Source: JBQTHI01 sp052390035 (GTDB lineage: Bacteria > Actinomycetota > Acidimicrobiia > Spongiisociales > ZC4RG35). Taken from it: a stretch of DNA of 5,143 nt. Location: NCBI GenBank assembly GCA_052390035.1, contig JBQTHI010000069.1, positions 1 to 5,143 on the forward strand. Reading direction: 5' to 3'. Below the pieces are notes generated by a model, which saw only the letters and a program-made list of their open reading frames with translations, was not told where the DNA came from and searched no databases. Positions 1-5,143 of this stretch are shown here, in pieces; the first letter of the stretch is position 1, and every line of letters begins with the position of its first letter. The position numbers and the translations under genes are program-made.

Positions 1-369
1 GGCTATATCGGACTGCGTGGCCCCGTTCAGCTCCACCGCCACCCCGTTGAGCACCGTGGTGAGCTCACGGACTATCCGGGCCTGAGGTGCGGCCTTGGCC
101 AGCGCCTGGCGGAAGGAGGCGTGCTCCTTTTCCAGATGGCGGAGGTAGGCCCGGTAGGCCGGGCTGGCCGGGTCGAGCCGCCCACTCACTGGCTTGGTCC
201 GCTCCAAGCCGGGAATGCCGCCCTCGTACTGGGCGGCGCCCGGTGAGGGCAGGGCAACCAAAACATACCCCGTGTCCCCTTCGTCTGCCGGGGCTGCCGC
301 CATCGCGCTCAGTCCGGTCAGACCCAAGAGGACGGCCAATACGGACGCGACGGTCAACCACCGTTTCAT
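1..369 (-). CDS. Secreted S8 family (subtilisin-like) serine protease, N-terminal fragment with signal peptide and I9-type propeptide
   Basis: The gene runs off the left edge, so only the first 123 residues are visible and no catalytic residue is in view. The start is the ATG at 369-367, preceded by a strong GGGAGG site (381-376) six bases away. Residues 1-25 form a Sec signal peptide: MKRW, a Leu/Val/Ala core, then a likely cut after AMAA. After that come a beta strand (GYVLVALPSP), a GGIPGLERTKP motif, a helical stretch (residues about 68-93, SPAYRAYLRHLEKEHASF) and the strand RELTTVLNGVAVELNG. From family knowledge, this order (Y-V-V-L strand, GGIPGL, 'SP..AYL..L', 'VLNG.A..L') is typical of the inhibitor I9 propeptide of large actinobacterial subtilases, which folds the protease and is then removed. 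The call as S8 is an inference from the propeptide alone. The gene is divergent from the lipoprotein gene at 499. Its propeptide differs clearly from that of the protease at 1062-4247, so the two are not a recent duplication. Confidence 0.82.
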   Translation of the reverse strand, partial: MKRWLTVASVLAVLLGLTGLSAMAAAPADEGDTGYVLVALPSPGAAQYEGGIPGLERTKPVSGRLDPASPAYRAYLRHLEKEHASFRQALAKAAPQARIVRELTTVLNGVAVELNGATQSDIA

Positions 370-440
370 GCTCTTCCTCCCTGTGCTCCGTGGACGCCTA
401 CGGCATCCCCTCGTTGCAGGCCAACCCCGGCCGTCGCCAC

Positions 441-467
441 CTGCCAAGATCGGCATGCCCCTAGACT
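441..467 (+). promoter_or_regulatory. Possible promoter of the lipoprotein gene
   Basis: CTGCCA (441-446) as a weak -35 and TAGACT (462-467, matching the TAnnnT pattern) as a -10, with a short 15-base spacer. Transcription would begin near 474, giving a leader of about 25 bases that contains the AAGGGG ribosome site. The palindrome GGCATGCC (452-459) lies between the two hexamers, where a repressor or activator could bind. The match is modest and the spacer is short, so this is only a candidate. Confidence 0.3.
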
Positions 468-486
468 CGACCACAACTGCAAGGTC

Positions 487-492
487 AAGGGG
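487..492 (+). promoter_or_regulatory. Ribosome binding site AAGGGG that decides the lipoprotein start
   Basis: AAGGGG sits six bases before the ATG at 499. An overlapping TTG at 496-498 in the same frame would leave only three bases of spacing, so ATG 499 is the better start. Confidence 0.65.
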
Positions 493-498
493 TGTTTG

Positions 499-1011
499 AT
501 GAGCAGACCGATCTTTCTTTCCGTTTGGTTAGTGGTGGCCGTTGCTTGCGCCATCCCGGCCACCACCGGCTCGGGTGGCGGACAAAAGCAAATCGCGGGC
601 GATGAGCCGGAGACGCCTCCACCGACCTCCGCGGCGGCCCCGTCCACTCCCGCATCTCCCACCACTGCCGTGGGATCTGAGCGGCAGGCCCGTGAAGTCC
701 CGGAGGACACGGTCCCCACGACTTCACCGGAGGGTGTGCCCGTGGTGATCTCGGGAGTTCCCAGCGAATTCGTCGAGGCGGTTATGGCCGATGCCGTCCG
801 TGTCGCCTCGCTCGAGCGGGGGGCACTCCAGGTCCTGCGGGCGGAGCCGGTCGAATGGTCGGACGGTTCTCTGGGCTGCCCGCAGCCCGGGATGTTCTGC
901 ACCCAGGCGATCATTCCGGGTTTCTGGATCGAGATCGACGCCAATGGTCAAGTGCTTGACTACCGGCTCGACTCATCCGGCGGCTTCCGGCTTTGTGAAC
1001 AACCTTCCTGA
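499..1011 (+). CDS. Probable lipoprotein with a conserved C-terminal domain of unknown function (GCPQPGMFCTQ motif)
   Basis: A 170-residue exported protein. Residues 1-17 (MSRP, a hydrophobic run, then AVAC) look like a lipoprotein signal with Cys17 as the lipid attachment site. The -3 residue is Ala rather than the usual Leu, so a soluble secreted form cleaved near the same place is also possible. Residues about 24-80 are a low-complexity linker rich in Pro, Ser, Thr, Ala and Gly, typical of a spacer that holds a domain away from the membrane. The folded domain is at about 84-168: a helix (SEFVEAVMADAVRVASLE), then LRAEPVEWSDGSLGCPQPG, CTQAIIPGFWIEI, and YRLDSSGGFRLCE. From memory, 'W.D..LGCP.PG....T....PG..I.....G....Y..D..G....C' recurs in uncharacterised exported proteins of Actinobacteria, Chloroflexi and Cyanobacteria; no function is known to me. 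Cys127, Cys134 and Cys166 remain after processing, so one disulfide is possible. The gene is divergent from the partial subtilase and convergent with the large S8 protease. Confidence 0.83.
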   Translation: MSRPIFLSVWLVVAVACAIPATTGSGGGQKQIAGDEPETPPPTSAAAPSTPASPTTAVGSERQAREVPEDTVPTTSPEGVPVVISGVPSEFVEAVMADAVRVASLERGALQVLRAEPVEWSDGSLGCPQPGMFCTQAIIPGFWIEIDANGQVLDYRLDSSGGFRLCEQPS

Positions 1012-1013
1012 AA

Positions 1014-1045
1014 ATGAATTGCCCCCTCGACAGGGGGCAATTCAT
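1014..1045. terminator. Hairpin terminator shared by two convergent genes
   Basis: A perfect 14-base-pair inverted repeat: ATGAATTGCCCCCT (1014-1027), loop CGAC (1028-1031), AGGGGGCAATTCAT (1032-1045). It begins two bases after the lipoprotein stop (TGA 1009-1011) and ends 16 bases before the stop of the protease gene (TAG, 1064-1062), so it can serve both transcripts. In the minus direction the stem is followed by TTT(C), or TTTT if the outermost pair is opened, giving a short U tract. In the plus direction the tail is CACAG, with no U tract. It therefore looks like a better intrinsic terminator for the protease transcript. Confidence 0.85.
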
Positions 1046-1061
1046 CACAGCGCGACTGTCG

Positions 1062-4000
1062 CTACGGGGTTACCGACTCGATCACCACGTCACCCGATCC
1101 CACCAAGACGTTGGTGTCGGTCCTGACCTGCACGTTGCCCAGCAACACTCGTCCTGCAGCAGGGGCGGCGTTGGCCGTGACACTGCCCGGTACGGTCCAA
1201 CTTGCCCCGCTCGGCCGCAACGCGTTGGCGTCGGTTATGGAAACCGACCCAAAGGCAGGGTTAAGGAACACATCGAGGTAGCTGTAGGTGGTCGTCCCGG
1301 CCGGTACGGCAAAACCGTCCACTAGCACCGCCCAGAGACCTGCTGCCGGATTGTTGATCGTCACCGACTCCTCCGAGTCACCATCGGCATTCAGTCCGGC
1401 GAGGACGCAGGAACCGGTCGTGCAGTTGAACACGAAGAGGTCGAGGTCGGCGGCCGGGTCGGAAGGGCTGCCGATCGTGGCCCGCAACGAGGTCGATCCG
1501 GCCGAGACCGTGACGAAGGTCACGTTTTGGTCCAGGTCGGCGATCGTCGGGGTGTCCCGAAAAGCGCTACCCAAAGTCGTGCCAACCGCTCGCCCGGTAA
1601 ACGCTCCGAAGAGATTGGTCAGGGTGTAGCTCCTGGCCACCGGCACTCCGATCGTCGCCGACGCGATCACGTCGGGATTGGGAGAAACCGAGGCCCCCAG
1701 GATCGAAGCGGTCAGGGTGTATGGAGCGTTGGCGGTGTCCGAGGTCCGGCGGGCCTCAACCGTGGTCTCCCAAACTCCGGCCTGGGGGTTGGAGGTTGTC
1801 CGACTCAAGGAAGAGGCCGGGCAGGTTGTGTGTGCGGTGGCCGAAGGGCAGTAGTTGGCGGTGCTGGCGTTGGAGTCGATCGGGAGACCCCAGGGGTGAT
1901 AGCGCAGGAACCGTGATTGTCCGGTGCCCGCTGCAACGCTCGGTCCGCTGAAGTCGACCTTGAACGCCGGCACCGCTGGCGGTATCGCAAAGAAGTGGCT
2001 CAGCGTCTGGTTGCGGCCGATCGTGCCACTCTTCGTGACCGCGTAACCGCTGGCGGCCGTGAAGACGTCCGGAGCTACGACGACGTTCATGGTCTGATAG
2101 TCGATCCCTCCGGTGGCCGGGTCGTCAAGGTTCAACAGGGCCGAGTGCACCCCGGCTGTGGTTGGGTTAACGGTCACGTTGAAGCTGACCGGCTGGTTGC
2201 CGGGAAGCGCAATGGAACCGGCTGAACTGAAAGTGCCGTCGTTGCCAACCCAGGTCACGTTGTAGTTGATCGGCTGGGCACCTCCCTTGGTGCGGGTGAA
2301 GGTATAGGTGCGGGTGTACGAGTTGCCGACCGTCACTCCCTCGCGGTCGTGGATGCCGACTCCCACCCCGGTTGTGGCCAAAAAGCCGCTCAGCACGGTG
2401 TTGACCGGCACCGAACCGGTGATTTCCGCCACCTTGATATTTGTTTTCAGCAGATCCCAGGCGGCGCCGACGTTGATAAGTCCGTTGCCCTGTTCGTAAG
2501 CCTGTTCCTCGCTGATGAACCGGGCAGACGAGTTGATGGCCTGGCGGATCTGGGCCGGTTGATGTTGCGCACCGGCCTGCTGGGCGGCACTTACCAACAG
2601 CGCAGCAGCGCCTGCGGCTTGCGGCGATGCCATCGAGGTGCCGTTGAACATTGAATAGCCCGGTGGCAGGACGTATGTACCAGTGACCGGCCCACCCGGC
2701 TGCCACATCGGGGTGGCCGAGATCGCTGCCCCCGGGGCGGTGATGTTGGGCTTGAAGCCCCCATCCTCCCTCGGTCCACGTGAGGAGAACCCGTGCATGG
2801 TGTCGGTCTGGGTGGAGTCCGAGCCGTAGTTCTTCTGCCAGGTGTCACGACTGATGTAGGTGCCGACGCTCATGACCCGGCCGGCCACTGATGGGTCGCC
2901 CACCGTGTTCAGGCCCGACCCGCTGTTTCCCGCGGAAATGAACATCTGCACGTTGTACGTTTCGATCAGGCGGTCGTAGAGCTGGGCGCGGGCGTTGTTG
3001 CCGTCGTTGAGCGCGGGCAAACCACCAATGGACATGTTGATCACATCAACGTTGGACTGTTTGGCGGCGTAGATCATTCCTTCGATGAGGGCATGGGCGG
3101 TGCACCCGGAGATGAACAAACACACCCGCACCGAAACAATCTTCGCTCCGGGGGCGGCGCCCGTCATTGCCCCTCCGAACAGGCTGTTACCGGCGACGAT
3201 TCCGGCCACATGAGAACCATGAGCGGCGGAGACGATCCCGATGTTGATCACCTTTTGGGCACCGTTGGTCTGGACGACGAAGGGCATCCGCTCGGCGACC
3301 GTCGTAGCCGGGTTGTCGGTGCCGAAATAGCCAACGTCGTAATTGACCTTGTAATCGGTCATGGCTGCGTCATCGGCGAAGGTCAGGTTCTGGTTGGTGT
3401 CAACCCATACTTGGTTGCTGTTCGTTCGCCAGAGGACCCCGAAAAGCCCGCTCGAGCCTGCAGGGTTGCCATCCCGGTTCACGTCGCTTCCGACCTCGCC
3501 GCCCAGGCGGCTGTCTCGCTCGTTGAAGATGCCGAAGCGGAACCCGCCCCCACCGGGGGCCGTGTAGGTGGATGTACCAACCGTGAAGCTGGGGCCGTTG
3601 ACCTGCAAAGCCATGTCGACCCAGGTGGGGTCGTCATCATCGAATGGATCTGTGTAGGTCACCCAGTCGACGATCTTTCGCTCACCCGTGCTGGTGGTGA
3701 GAAGGCTCGGATGGTCGAGCGTCACGCCTGTGTCGAGGATCCCGACCACCACCCCACGTCCGTCCCAGGTCGGATGGGCGGACATGAACTGTGATGCTCC
3801 CGTGTCGCCGATCGGCATGTAGGGGTTGTTGTTGGGAGTTGCAGCACCTGGTGCTGGCTGCGGCGCGACAGGTTGGACGCCTTCGGGCCGCGGATCCTCC
3901 AGAGGGATAATCTCGTCGACGTCCAGCGCTGCTACCGCCGAATCTTTGGCGAGCGTGGGAACCGCATCGACCGGCACCGACGCCCGGAGGTAATCGATGC

Positions 4001-4247
4001 TGTCCTCCCGGACCTGAACGGTCCCGCCTACCGCCGCCACCGCCTGGGCAGCCGCCCGGTTTCGACCCTGAACGGCGGCGATGAGGACGGTGACGCTCGA
4101 CTCACCGCCAACGCTGGCTTCGGCCAGAAGCTGGCGATCGCGTTTGGACAATCCGTTGCCTCCCGCCGCCCCGCTGGCGCCAGCCGCGGGAATCAGCATG
4201 CCGATCAAAGCGACGATCAGGCTGATGCGCGCCACAGAACGACTCAC
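1062..4247 (-). CDS. Secreted multidomain S8 family (subtilisin-like) serine protease with C-terminal Ig-like and PPC-type domains
   Basis: A complete 1061-residue exported endopeptidase. GTG at 4247-4245 is chosen because AGGGAG lies seven bases upstream and a signal peptide starts exactly there (residues 1-29: MSRSVARI, hydrophobic core, AAGASGAAG). The frame stays open upstream to an ATG at 4424, but that would put 59 non-signal residues ahead and overlap htpX. Order of parts: propeptide-like region about 50-115; S8 catalytic domain about 145-600 with Asp172 (GILDTGV), His343 (HGSHVAGI), oxyanion Asn441 (ISAGNSG) and Ser538 (NGTSMASP); an Ig/Fn3-like beta domain about 640-726; a beta-rich region about 727-850 (RNQTLSHFFAIP, RFLRYHPWGLPID); a PPC-like domain about 905-992 (DLDLFVF, NPAAGLWAVLVDG); and a last small beta segment to 1061. 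The Asp-His distance of 171 residues is far above the roughly 32 of subtilisin and resembles tripeptidyl-peptidase II-like S8 members. Cysteines occur in close pairs (376/382, 800/809, 942/947). There is no sorting signal or C-terminal membrane helix, so it is probably released. Substrate unknown. Confidence 0.95.
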   Translation of the reverse strand: MSRSVARISLIVALIGMLIPAAGASGAAGGNGLSKRDRQLLAEASVGGESSVTVLIAAVQGRNRAAAQAVAAVGGTVQVREDSIDYLRASVPVDAVPTLAKDSAVAALDVDEIIPLEDPRPEGVQPVAPQPAPGAATPNNNPYMPIGDTGASQFMSAHPTWDGRGVVVGILDTGVTLDHPSLLTTSTGERKIVDWVTYTDPFDDDDPTWVDMALQVNGPSFTVGTSTYTAPGGGGFRFGIFNERDSRLGGEVGSDVNRDGNPAGSSGLFGVLWRTNSNQVWVDTNQNLTFADDAAMTDYKVNYDVGYFGTDNPATTVAERMPFVVQTNGAQKVINIGIVSAAHGSHVAGIVAGNSLFGGAMTGAAPGAKIVSVRVCLFISGCTAHALIEGMIYAAKQSNVDVINMSIGGLPALNDGNNARAQLYDRLIETYNVQMFISAGNSGSGLNTVGDPSVAGRVMSVGTYISRDTWQKNYGSDSTQTDTMHGFSSRGPREDGGFKPNITAPGAAISATPMWQPGGPVTGTYVLPPGYSMFNGTSMASPQAAGAAALLVSAAQQAGAQHQPAQIRQAINSSARFISEEQAYEQGNGLINVGAAWDLLKTNIKVAEITGSVPVNTVLSGFLATTGVGVGIHDREGVTVGNSYTRTYTFTRTKGGAQPINYNVTWVGNDGTFSSAGSIALPGNQPVSFNVTVNPTTAGVHSALLNLDDPATGGIDYQTMNVVVAPDVFTAASGYAVTKSGTIGRNQTLSHFFAIPPAVPAFKVDFSGPSVAAGTGQSRFLRYHPWGLPIDSNASTANYCPSATAHTTCPASSLSRTTSNPQAGVWETTVEARRTSDTANAPYTLTASILGASVSPNPDVIASATIGVPVARSYTLTNLFGAFTGRAVGTTLGSAFRDTPTIADLDQNVTFVTVSAGSTSLRATIGSPSDPAADLDLFVFNCTTGSCVLAGLNADGDSEESVTINNPAAGLWAVLVDGFAVPAGTTTYSYLDVFLNPAFGSVSITDANALRPSGASWTVPGSVTANAAPAAGRVLLGNVQVRTDTNVLVGSGDVVIESVTP

Positions 4248-4254
4248 AATGTCA

Positions 4255-4260
4255 CTCCCT
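4255..4260 (-). promoter_or_regulatory. Ribosome binding site AGGGAG that decides the GTG start of the S8 protease
   Basis: On the minus strand AGGGAG is followed by the seven bases TGACATT and then GTG (4247-4245). This, with the signal peptide beginning at that codon, fixes the start of the protease and rules out the upstream ATG at 4424. Confidence 0.8.
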
Positions 4261-4262
4261 CT

Positions 4263-4301
4263 CGGGCCGCTGGCCCGCGACTCTGGGCGGGACACCCCGC
4301 C
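4263..4301 (-). promoter_or_regulatory. Two tandem GC-rich hairpins in the probable leader of the S8 protease mRNA
   Basis: Read on the minus strand: first GGCGGG (4301-4296), loop GTGT, CCCGCC (4291-4286); then CGGGCC (4277-4272), loop AGC, GGCCCG (4268-4263). Both have perfect six-base stems. The second ends two bases before the AGGGAG ribosome site, so it could affect ribosome loading or mRNA stability. There is no U tract, so neither looks like a terminator. In DNA this GC-rich, short stems can occur by chance, so a regulatory role is only an inference. Confidence 0.35.
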
Positions 4302-4343
4302 GAACCAGCGGACGTTAACTACCTGAAGTTGGGTGCGCCACCG

Positions 4344-4371
4344 GTGACTAGTGCAGCCCGGGCAGTACGAT
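4344..4371 (+). promoter_or_regulatory. Probable promoter of htpX giving a leaderless or nearly leaderless transcript
   Basis: GTGACT (4344-4349, four of six bases match TTGACA) as -35, a 16-base spacer, and TACGAT (4366-4371, four of six match TATAAT and fit TAnnnT) as -10. The -10 ends nine bases before the ATG at 4381, so transcription would start at or within about three bases of the start codon. This agrees with the lack of any Shine-Dalgarno sequence before htpX: the preceding bases are TTTCCGTGTT. Leaderless starts of this kind are common in Actinomycetota. Confidence 0.55.
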
Positions 4372-4380
4372 TTCCGTGTT

Positions 4381-5143
4381 ATGGCAAACAATCTGAAGAC
4401 GGTTGGACTGCTCGGTTTGCTCACCGCTTTGGTGTGGTGGCTGGGTTACAGCTTTGGCGGTGCGCAAGGGTTTTGGATTGGCTTGATCTTCGCCGGCGTT
4501 CTCAACTTTGTCGCCTATTTCTTCTCGGACAAGATGGCCCTTGCTGCCTCCCGGGCCAAGCCGGTGGAGGAGCACGAACTGCCGGCGGTTTATTCGATCG
4601 TCCGCAACCTCGCAGCTCGCGCTGAACTGCCGATGCCCCGAATACATCTGATCGACTCGCCGCAGCCCAATGCCTTTGCCACCGGCCGCAACCCTGAACA
4701 CGCGGCGGTGGCGGTGACCACCGGCATTCTCCAAGCCATGAACAACGATGAATTGGAGGGGGTGCTGGCCCACGAACTTTCCCATGTCCAGAATCGGGAC
4801 ATCCTGATCAGCTCGGTGGCGGCCATGATGGCCGCCGCCCTCAGCATCTTCGCCCGCATGGCGCTCTTCATGGGTGGCGGTCGTGACGATCGCAACAACC
4901 CGCTGGCCGGGATTGCCGCCATCCTCTCGCTGGTCCTGGCTCCGATCGCCGCCATGGTGATCCGGATGGCGATCTCACGCTCGCGCGAATATCAAGCCGA
5001 TGCCTCTGGGGCGACTCTGACCGGCCGACCCCTGCAACTCGCCTCCGCCTTGAACAAGCTCGGCCAGGGGACGGCGCGGATCCCAATGCGGGTCAACCCA
5101 GCGGTGAGCCAGCTTTTCATCGACAATCCTCTCAAGGCCTTCG
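4381..5143 (+). CDS. htpX: HtpX family membrane zinc metalloprotease (M48B), C-terminus cut by the window edge
   Basis: The first 254 residues of an integral membrane endopeptidase that, in its family, degrades misfolded or damaged membrane proteins alongside FtsH and is stress-induced. HtpX proteins are usually about 280-300 residues, so most of this one is present. Two N-terminal membrane helices span about 6-22 and 31-48. The family motif NAFATGRNP is at 97-105. The zinc site is HELSH (His131, Glu132, His135), with the third ligand Glu203 in SREYQADASG. Two further hydrophobic segments at about 142-164 and 176-198 lie between the HEXXH and the third ligand, as in other HtpX proteins. The C-terminal part resembles the family: LASALNKL near 220, then NPAVSQLFIDNPL. 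Start: ATG 4381 is the only sensible start, giving the conserved short cytosolic tail MANNLK, although it has no ribosome site. The gene is divergent from the secreted S8 protease. Confidence 0.96.
   Translation, partial: MANNLKTVGLLGLLTALVWWLGYSFGGAQGFWIGLIFAGVLNFVAYFFSDKMALAASRAKPVEEHELPAVYSIVRNLAARAELPMPRIHLIDSPQPNAFATGRNPEHAAVAVTTGILQAMNNDELEGVLAHELSHVQNRDILISSVAAMMAAALSIFARMALFMGGGRDDRNNPLAGIAAILSLVLAPIAAMVIRMAISRSREYQADASGATLTGRPLQLASALNKLGQGTARIPMRVNPAVSQLFIDNPLKAF

Larger units (their letters stand above)
370..498. other. Divergent intergenic region between the partial subtilase and the lipoprotein gene
   Basis: This 129-base gap must hold the promoters for both outward-facing genes. 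It contains the GGGAGG ribosome site of the left gene (376-381), an 8-base palindrome GGCATGCC (452-459) and a possible plus-strand promoter at 441-467. I see no convincing minus-strand -10/-35 pair. A TTGGCA hexamer exists on the minus strand (450-445), but no good -10 follows it at the right distance. No small ORF with a credible start was found here. Confidence 0.5.
4248..4380. other. Divergent intergenic region between the S8 protease and htpX
   Basis: This 133-base gap holds the protease ribosome site and leader hairpins on its left side and the htpX promoter on its right side. For the protease, TAACGT on the minus strand (4318-4313) fits the loose TAnnnT -10 pattern and would give a leader of roughly 60 bases containing both hairpins, but no -35 is visible and the call is weak. 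It includes the hexamer palindrome GTTAAC (4314-4319). Confidence 0.45.

Noticed and set aside
452..459. Palindrome GGCATGCC as an operator
   Set aside because: Eight bases of perfect symmetry are not enough to call an operator in GC-rich DNA. It is noted in the promoter entry but not called separately.
87..464. Plus-strand open frame of 125 codons opposite the partial subtilase
   Set aside because: The minus strand encodes a clear signal peptide and I9-type propeptide with a strong ribosome site. The plus frame is Arg/Pro-rich low complexity and runs through the intergenic region.
366..944. Minus-strand open frame of 192 codons opposite the lipoprotein gene
   Set aside because: The plus-strand gene has a ribosome site, signal peptide and a recognisable conserved domain. 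The minus frame shows none of these.
3093..3794. Plus-strand open frame of 233 codons inside the S8 protease
   Set aside because: It is fully antisense to the catalytic domain, whose motifs (Asp172, His343) are intact on the other strand, and its own translation resembles no family I know.
4248..4424. N-terminal extension of the S8 protease to the in-frame ATG at 4424
   Set aside because: The extra 59 residues have no signal peptide character, would overlap the start of htpX and cross its promoter. A ribosome site and a proper signal peptide both point to GTG 4247.
3873..4625. Plus-strand open frame of 250 codons across the protease start and into htpX
   Set aside because: It lies antisense to the protease and in another frame of htpX; the translation is Arg/Gly/Ala-rich with no recognisable domain. 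It is a GC-driven shadow.
1..5143. Mobile element, CRISPR array, tRNA or rRNA
   Set aside because: I saw no transposase or integrase, no direct repeats with regular spacing, no terminal inverted repeats at gene borders and no cloverleaf-like segment. Codon use looks uniform across the genes.

Overview
The window is GC-rich, uses GTG as well as ATG starts and has one likely leaderless gene. Its protein families (an I9-propeptide secreted subtilase, a large multidomain S8 protease and a short-form HtpX) fit a high-GC Gram-positive lineage, most likely Actinomycetota (perhaps Acidimicrobiia-like). This is an inference from style and protein content; there is no rRNA or other firm taxonomic marker.

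Layout from left to right: (1) 1-369, minus strand, the N-terminal 123 residues of a secreted S8 (subtilisin-family) protease, cut by the window edge. (2) A divergent intergenic region, 370-498. (3) 499-1011, plus strand, a 170-residue probable lipoprotein with a Pro/Ser/Thr-rich linker and a C-terminal domain of unknown function carrying the motif WSDGSLGCPQPGMFCTQ. (4) A strong hairpin at 1014-1045 separating two convergent genes. (5) 4247-1062, minus strand, a complete 1061-residue secreted multidomain S8 protease with all catalytic residues intact and a long insert between the catalytic Asp and His. (6) A divergent intergenic region, 4248-4380, with two GC-rich hairpins in the protease leader and a promoter that appears to start transcription at the ATG of the next gene. 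(7) 4381 to the right edge, plus strand, the first 254 residues of the membrane zinc protease HtpX (M48B).

Three of the four genes are proteases. Two are exported for extracellular proteolysis and one acts in membrane protein quality control. All four genes look like single transcription units: two divergent pairs face outward from the two intergenic regions and the central pair converges on the hairpin. There is no sign of a mobile element, CRISPR array, tRNA or rRNA. The least explained element is the lipoprotein placed between the two secreted proteases; a functional link to them is possible but unproven.
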